A stretch of 64,000 nt of DNA from Bacillus infantis NRRL B-14911 (lineage in GTDB: Bacteria; Bacillota; Bacilli; Bacillales; Cytobacillaceae), in assembly GCF_000473245.1 (NCBI RefSeq), contig NC_022524.1:3186501-3250500 (forward strand). Reading direction: 5' to 3'. Shown piece after piece: positions 59,519 to 64,000 of this stretch (positions within the stretch are counted from its first letter, which is position 1; each line of letters begins with the position of its first letter). The notes under the pieces are model-generated. The model made no database searches. It saw nothing but the letters and a program-made list of their open reading frames with translations, and was not told the DNA's origin. Made by a program: the position numbers and the translations under genes.

Positions 59519-61093
59519 CTATTCGAAATGCATGCTGTTCCTGACAGCATAGAAGGTGCCCCTGACTGAAGTATCCAGCTTTCTTGATTGGCTTTTAATC
59601 TGGAGCTGTGTTTCCGGATATGCGACCTGCAGGATGGATACTTCCCCTTCACCCTTCGTCTCAAGCAGGCCCGTCAATATCTTCCTTTGATGGTCAAGTA
59701 CGGCGATTTCCTCCATCTGCCTCTCAAACAGGCTTAATGTCTGTTCATACTGCTTCTGCTGCTTGTCGCTCAGCTGATTTATGTATTGTTCGAAGATTTC
59801 AAGCTGCTTTTTGCCTTTTTCCATTTCAGCGGCCCTTTTTCGGTATGCAAGAAGGAGTGTCTCAAGCTCTTCGTTGACTGTATTTCTGTCAAATCCTTCA
59901 ATCTGTATAATCGTTTTCCTTTCCAGCCTGTTGCCGATGATGCCGGCCTGCACCCTTCCTTTAGCCTCTATCAGGCCTCCTATCAGCTTTCCTTTTCTTT
60001 CATCCGCAAAGATGTTTCTTCCTTTCAGGATTCCGCCGATCGAATAATAGCCGATATGAATATCACCGCCTGCTGTCAGGCTGCATTCATTAGAGTGCTT
60101 TATATAAATATTCTTTCCCGCCTTTATCATGCCGGATCCCTGGCCGAACGCGCCTCCTTTAATGAAAATATCCCCTTTTTCCGAAACGATTTCTTTAAAC
60201 CCGCTGATGCCGAGTTCTCCTAAAATAGAAATGTCAAGAGAAGCATTGACGCTGTAGCCCGGCTTGACAATACCCCTGACTGTAATGCTTCCATCAAATT
60301 CGATATTGCCTGTTTCAGGGCCTGCATCGCCTTCTATGACTAGATGGCGGCCTACAGATACCTTGCCGCCCCGGAATGTGACAACACCGTCGCATAACGC
60401 CCTCAGCACCATTTTACCGTCCTCTTCACAAGCTTTTACCGTTTTTTTGTCATAAAGCAGTTTTTTATCTTTTCCTTTTAACGGAGGAACCGGATCTCCT
60501 GTCAGCGTTTCACCAAAAACCCCTTCTTCTGCAGGAATTTTCTCGCCGAGCCAATCCCCTTCCTGAACCTCATCAATGAAGTTCATATCATAATAATTCA
60601 CGGTGCCGTCTTCCCTTATGGCGGGCTTCCTTTCACTCTGCTCAAAATAGCAGATGACAGCATCGCTTCCATGCCGGGGAGGAAGGCCCTTTGCAATGAC
60701 AGCTTCCTTTTGCACAGGGACGCTTCTCAGCACATCCTCCTCAATCGCATGTTCCACCCCGAGTTCCTGAAGCTGTAAGGCTATTTGATCGGCTATAGCC
60801 TTAAATTCTGCATTGAAATAAGCTTCCGTGCAGTTCAGCCGGAGCTTTGCTTCCATCATGTCCCTGCTAAGGCTTACAGCTGCCAGGGGTTTCAGTTCGC
60901 CAATAAGCTTCCTTCCTGAATCGGCCAGTTCAAGCGCCTCTTTCAGTACCATAAATTTTGTAATTGAAATTCTCGGAAAATTCAACAGTTCTTTTTCCAG
61001 ACTTTTTAAAGAATAGCCTTTTCTGAGAACAGTTATATAAACTTCATCTTCTTCACATTCAATTCTTAGCGACTCATCAGAAAATATTTCCAT
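59519..61093 (-). CDS. FapA-family protein (DUF342)
   Basis: A 524-residue FapA/DUF342 protein. An N-terminal region (1-160) is followed by the family core EKIPAEEGVFGETLTGDPVPP-KGKD and a right-handed beta-helix-like stretch with repeated G-I-G/hydrophobic turns (GNIEFDGSITVRGIVKPGYS, IYIKHSNECSLTAGGDIHIG), then a coiled coil (about 420-490). FapA of Vibrio helps polar localisation of flagellar or signalling proteins; in Bacillaceae the role is unknown. The start at ATG 61093 has AAAGGG upstream. It is not found at this place in B. subtilis. Confidence 0.85.
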   Translation of the reverse strand: MEIFSDESLRIECEEDEVYITVLRKGYSLKSLEKELLNFPRISITKFMVLKEALELADSGRKLIGELKPLAAVSLSRDMMEAKLRLNCTEAYFNAEFKAIADQIALQLQELGVEHAIEEDVLRSVPVQKEAVIAKGLPPRHGSDAVICYFEQSERKPAIREDGTVNYYDMNFIDEVQEGDWLGEKIPAEEGVFGETLTGDPVPPLKGKDKKLLYDKKTVKACEEDGKMVLRALCDGVVTFRGGKVSVGRHLVIEGDAGPETGNIEFDGSITVRGIVKPGYSVNASLDISILGELGISGFKEIVSEKGDIFIKGGAFGQGSGMIKAGKNIYIKHSNECSLTAGGDIHIGYYSIGGILKGRNIFADERKGKLIGGLIEAKGRVQAGIIGNRLERKTIIQIEGFDRNTVNEELETLLLAYRKRAAEMEKGKKQLEIFEQYINQLSDKQQKQYEQTLSLFERQMEEIAVLDHQRKILTGLLETKGEGEVSILQVAYPETQLQIKSQSRKLDTSVRGTFYAVRNSMHFE

Positions 61094-61259
61094 ATGACTA
61101 TTCCCTTTCCAGCAGGCATTTGTATTCATTATAGCGGAAAAATAGGCATTTTGGCAGGTTCCTTCATAAACTAACAGAATATTTGCCATTATCCTGTCCT
61201 TTTAGCCAAAATAAAAAGCACCCCAGAATGGAATGCTCTCCTTTAAAAGTATATGATTT

Positions 61260-61317
61260 CATTTTTAAGGCCTTCTTTCAGGCAGTCGCGGCATAAATTA
61301 AAAAAACCTTAAAAATG
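61260..61317 (-). terminator. Inverted repeat after spo0A
   Basis: CATTTTTAAGG (61260-61270) and CCTTAAAAATG (61307-61317) form a perfect 11-bp stem with a 36-nt loop, 10 nt after the spo0A stop. T-rich tracts occur within it. Probably the spo0A terminator, although of unusual shape. Confidence 0.5.
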
Positions 61318-61327
61318 CCTAGCCCTT

Positions 61328-62116
61328 TCAAGAAGCTTTATGCTCCAGGCGCAGTTTATCAGCAACCATCGCGATGAATTCCGAGTTGGTGGGCTTGGCT
61401 TTTGTCATGCTTACAGTGTAGCCGAAAAGAGAAGAGATGGAATCGATATTCCCCCTGCTCCATGCTACCTCGATCGCATGGCGGATTGCCCTTTCCACCC
61501 TGCTGGCAGTGGTATTATACTTTTTGGCGATATCCGGGTAAAGAACCTTTGTAATGGATCCGAGCAGTTCAATATCGTTATAGACCATGGATATTGCTTC
61601 GCGCAAGTATAAATAACCTTTAATGTGGGCAGGCACACCAATTTCATGAATGATGCTTGTGATGCTTGCATCAAGATTTTTAGGCTTGGATTCTTGGCTT
61701 CTGTAGGCGGATGACTGGGACTTGCGGATGACCGGGTTGGACTTGCCGCTTACCTGGCGGATATGTCCGGCGAGATTCTCCATATCAAATGGTTTGAGGA
61801 TGAAATAGGAAGCCCCAAGATCCACCGCTTTTTTCGTAACATCCTCCTGGCCGAAAGCTGTAAGCATGATGACATTCGGCATCGATGATCTCCGTGATTC
61901 ACGCAGCTTTTCAAGCACTCCAAGCCCATCCAGATGCGGCATGATTATATCAAGGACTAGAACGTCCGGTTCAGTTTCTTCCAGTACCTCCAGGCATTCC
62001 TGGCCATTATGGGCCACCCCGCTCACTTCCATATCATCCTGGGATGCGATATATTCCTCCAGAAGCCCGACAAGCTCGCGATTGTCATCCACGATACATA
62101 CTTTTATTTTTCTCAC
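61328..62116 (-). CDS. spo0A: Sporulation master regulator Spo0A
   Basis: Response regulator that commits cells to sporulation. From GTG 62116 (AGGAGG 9 nt upstream) the protein has 262 residues; the receiver domain holds Asp10/Asp11, the phosphorylation site Asp56 ([14 protein letters not shown]) and Lys in ILKPFD (about 107), identical in numbering to B. subtilis Asp56. The C-terminal DNA-binding domain is fully typical ([39 protein letters not shown]). It lies downstream of spoIVB; a sigma-H promoter with a 0A box precedes it. Confidence 0.97.
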   Translation of the reverse strand: MRKIKVCIVDDNRELVGLLEEYIASQDDMEVSGVAHNGQECLEVLEETEPDVLVLDIIMPHLDGLGVLEKLRESRRSSMPNVIMLTAFGQEDVTKKAVDLGASYFILKPFDMENLAGHIRQVSGKSNPVIRKSQSSAYRSQESKPKNLDASITSIIHEIGVPAHIKGYLYLREAISMVYNDIELLGSITKVLYPDIAKKYNTTASRVERAIRHAIEVAWSRGNIDSISSLFGYTVSMTKAKPTNSEFIAMVADKLRLEHKAS

Positions 62117-62179
62117 GTATTGTTTCCTCCTCAAATCCATTTGTGGTCTCTTTTTCTATCTAGTTCTATTCTAAATGAC

Positions 62180-62208
62180 AAATTCGACAATGCAAACGAA
62201 ATTCCTTT
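62180..62208 (-). promoter_or_regulatory. Sigma-H promoter and 0A box of spo0A
   Basis: Minus strand AAAGGAATT (62208-62200), 11-nt spacer, GTCGAATTT (62188-62180): a very good sigma-H pattern (RNAGGAWWW-N11-RNNGAATWW). The 0A box TGTCGAA (62189-62183) overlaps the -10, so Spo0A~P would act on its own promoter. Confidence 0.8.
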
Positions 62209-62340
62209 TGTTTTTTGAATTTTTCTTAAAAACCTGATAAAACCTTTATTTTTCTTCTGTTTTCTTCCTCATTCGACTTTATTCGCATATACATTGATCA
62301 TTTGGCTGGTTTTTGTCGATTTTTCTTTAGAGCTCACAAA

Positions 62341-62371
62341 AGAAAAAAGAAGGCCCCGTGCACGCCTTCTT
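62341..62371 (-). terminator. Terminator of spoIVB
   Basis: AAGAAGGC (62347-62354) pairs with GCCTTCTT (62364-62371); TTTTTTCT follows on the minus strand. Confidence 0.8.
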
Positions 62372-62383
62372 CCTCCACACATT

Positions 62384-63670
62384 TCAGCTTGCTTTTTCTT
62401 CGCTTTTTTCATAAATATCTATTCCTGCTTCATTGAGCATCCACTCGATATGGACTCCGTACCCGCTGGTAGGATCATTCACGAATACGTGCGTGACTGC
62501 CCCGACAACCTTTTCGTTCTGAATGATCGGGCTCCCGCTCATCCCCTGAACAATACCGCCTGTTTTATCCAGCAGTTCAGGATCTGTCACTTTGATGACC
62601 ATCCCTTTTGTTGCAGGGAACTTCTGAGGTATAGTGCTGACAATTTCAATATCAAACAGGTCTACCTCGTCATCATCTACAACTGTAAGAATCTGGGCCG
62701 GCCCCTCTTTCACCTGATGCGAAAGCGCTATAGGCATCGGCTTGTCAAGCACGCCGTTTTTCATGCCCCTGTTCAGTTCGCCAAAAATGCCAAAGGGACT
62801 GTTTCTTTTAATATTCCCAATAACCTGTTTATCTGAAGAAAATCTTGCGAGCTTTTCGCCTGGATTCCCGTTGCTTCCTTTTTCAATGGATGTAACAGTC
62901 GAACGGACAATTTGTCCATCATCGACCACTATCGGTTTTTTTGTATCCATATCACTTATAACATGGCCGAGGGCCCCATACTTCATAGAACCTGGATGAT
63001 AAAAGGTCATGGTGCCGATTCCGGCTGCAGAATCCCTAATATACAGGCCCAGTTTAAAATTATTTTCCGCCTTATCTTTAAGGGGTGTCAGTTCGGTGCT
63101 GATTTTGCCATTTTCCCTTGTAAGTGTGATCTTCATTGCCTTGCCCGTCTGTCCGGCTTCCTGGACAAAGGGTGCCACATCGGACATCTTCTCAATATTT
63201 TGTCCGTTTATCTGCGTGATGATATCTCCTACTTTAATCCCTGCAGTTTCGCCGGGGGAAGCTTTGCCGTCTTTTGCATCCACAAGGTGATGGCCGACAA
63301 CCAGCACCCCGACCGTATTCAGTTTAACCCCGATTGACTGGCCTCCGGGAATGACCTTAAAATCCCTCAATACATTCACATCAACTTTTTTAACTGGAAA
63401 TCCTGCCAGTTCAAGCAGCATTTCGTCTTTTCCAATTTTCTTTCCCTTTACGGCAACCTCGCTTCCCTCCTGCTTGAGAGCTGCCGCCGCTTCTGTTTTC
63501 ATTGACGCAGACACAGGTGCCGCCTTGCTGAAATTGTATGTTTCACCTTCAAATAGGGTAATCTCTTTGGGAATGCTGATATATTCTTGAAAGGGTTTGG
63601 AAAACCCTGCTGCAATTAATGAAACAAGGAGAATTCCACCAATTATTCTTCTTAGTAGCTCTAAATTCAA
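62384..63670 (-). CDS. spoIVB: SpoIVB serine peptidase (sigma-K checkpoint)
   Basis: Forespore-made protease that crosses the inner forespore membrane and triggers pro-sigma-K processing by cleaving SpoIVFA. About 428 residues: N-terminal transmembrane segment ([19 protein letters not shown]), PDZ domain (about 110-195, [16 protein letters not shown]) and S55 peptidase domain with His236 (GALGHVISD) and Ser378 (GMSGSPII). With the TTG start at 63670 (GAGGAGA about 10 nt upstream) these numbers equal those of the B. subtilis enzyme, which supports this start over one at 63706. Between recN and spo0A, as usual. Confidence 0.95.
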   Translation of the reverse strand: MNLELLRRIIGGILLVSLIAAGFSKPFQEYISIPKEITLFEGETYNFSKAAPVSASMKTEAAAALKQEGSEVAVKGKKIGKDEMLLELAGFPVKKVDVNVLRDFKVIPGGQSIGVKLNTVGVLVVGHHLVDAKDGKASPGETAGIKVGDIITQINGQNIEKMSDVAPFVQEAGQTGKAMKITLTRENGKISTELTPLKDKAENNFKLGLYIRDSAAGIGTMTFYHPGSMKYGALGHVISDMDTKKPIVVDDGQIVRSTVTSIEKGSNGNPGEKLARFSSDKQVIGNIKRNSPFGIFGELNRGMKNGVLDKPMPIALSHQVKEGPAQILTVVDDDEVDLFDIEIVSTIPQKFPATKGMVIKVTDPELLDKTGGIVQGMSGSPIIQNEKVVGAVTHVFVNDPTSGYGVHIEWMLNEAGIDIYEKSEEKAS

Positions 63671-63762
63671 AACCTTCACTCTCCTCGCTTCTAGTCCACA
63701 CGTCAAATGGCTACATCTTTAATTTTGCCTCCTTAGTGAGAACTTATAACCTTTGGCCATAT

Positions 63763-63793
63763 AAAAAAAGCTACCCTCTTTGGATAGCTTTTC
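63763..63793 (-). terminator. Terminator of recN
   Basis: AAAAGCTACCC (63767-63777) pairs with GGATAGCTTTT (63782-63792), with one mismatch; TTTTTTTAT follows on the minus strand, right after the recN stop. Confidence 0.75.
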
Positions 63794-64000
63794 AAGTTAT
63801 TTTTATTTGCTGGGCAAGCTGGAGCAATTCCTTAGCATGCTCTTTCGTCAAATCAGTGATTTCCACCCCGGATATCATCCGGCCGATTTCCTTGATTTTA
63901 TCCTCGGAATTGAGCGGTTTCACTGTTGTTTTAGTTCTTCCATCACGCGTAGACTTTGCGATGAACAGATGTGTATCTGCCATTGCAGCAACCTGTGGAA
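63792..64000 (-). CDS. recN: 3' end of DNA repair protein RecN (cut by the window edge)
   Basis: C-terminal 69 residues of an SMC-like double-strand-break repair ATPase. The visible part begins PQVAAMADTHLFIAKST, the conserved segment after the D-loop of RecN, and runs to the stop at 63792. The gene continues beyond base 64000; an internal ATG at 63983 is not the start. RecN upstream of spoIVB and spo0A is the standard Bacillus order. Confidence 0.93.
   Translation of the reverse strand, partial: PQVAAMADTHLFIAKSTRDGRTKTTVKPLNSEDKIKEIGRMISGVEITDLTKEHAKELLQLAQQIKIT

Overview
The window is a piece of a Bacillaceae (endospore-forming Firmicutes) chromosome. It carries sporulation genes (spo0A, spoIVB, spoIIM, an mciZ homologue and the first codons of a dacF-like gene), and its gene order largely follows the Bacillus subtilis stretch recN-spoIVB-spo0A ... 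bkdR-ptb-bcd-buk-lpdV-bfmB ... artPQM-yqjABCDE ... zwf-gndA ... proI-namA ... fur-xerD-drm-pupG-dacF, read here mostly on the minus strand. It is not B. subtilis: methylmalonyl-CoA mutase genes, a ketone-body cluster, a lone CheW protein and a FapA-like gene have been added. I saw no rRNA, tRNA, CRISPR array, phage or transposase gene.

Region by region. 1-5.7 kb: nucleoside salvage (drm, pupG, pdp), XerD, YqzK and Fur; fur has three PerR-like boxes upstream. 5.8-11.5 kb: SpoIIM, an acetyltransferase, endonuclease Q with NudF, MciZ, an aldo/keto reductase and small yqk-type genes. 11.6-15.4 kb: thiolase-scoA-scoB, divergent from HMG-CoA lyase, i.e. HMG-CoA to acetoacetate to acetyl-CoA. 15.4-20.4 kb: an exported hydrolase, a lipoprotein, YqkB, an SOS-type polymerase/YolD pair under two LexA boxes, and YqzH. 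20.5-26.2 kb: an array of 20-bp phased direct repeats, an SDR and an MBL protein, a proline T-box with proI, a glycosyltransferase and namA. 26.2-37 kb: RNase Z, zwf convergent with gndA, Pol IV, a CheW-like protein, an M20 peptidase, the acyl-CoA carboxyltransferase/epimerase pair and the prli42 miniprotein. 37.5-42.4 kb: an L,D-transpeptidase, YqjA, the artPQM transporter and bacilliredoxin BrxB. 42.6-58.9 kb: meaB-mutB-mutA, then the ptb-bcd-buk-lpdV-bfmBAA-bfmBAB-bfmBB operon with a sigma-L promoter and its activator BkdR. 58.9-64 kb: YqzF, a YycC-like protein, a FapA-like protein, spo0A, spoIVB and the 3' end of recN.

The metabolic theme is branched-chain amino-acid and short acyl-CoA degradation. 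Bcd and the branched-chain keto-acid dehydrogenase make acyl-CoAs, Ptb/Buk can turn these into acid plus ATP, and the YqjD/YqjC/MutAB/MeaB set would take propionyl-CoA to succinyl-CoA. Acetoacetate is handled by the Sco/thiolase genes.

The most unusual structure is a dispersed, long-hairpin repeat family: six full copies at 17.4, 26.2-26.5, 49.4-49.7 and 51.8 kb, plus fragments. Stem sequences differ between copies but stay self-complementary, while the GTTCTTT loop and the 15-bp ends are conserved. At three loci the element starts exactly at the stop codon of the upstream gene, and two of these loci lie inside the bkd operon.
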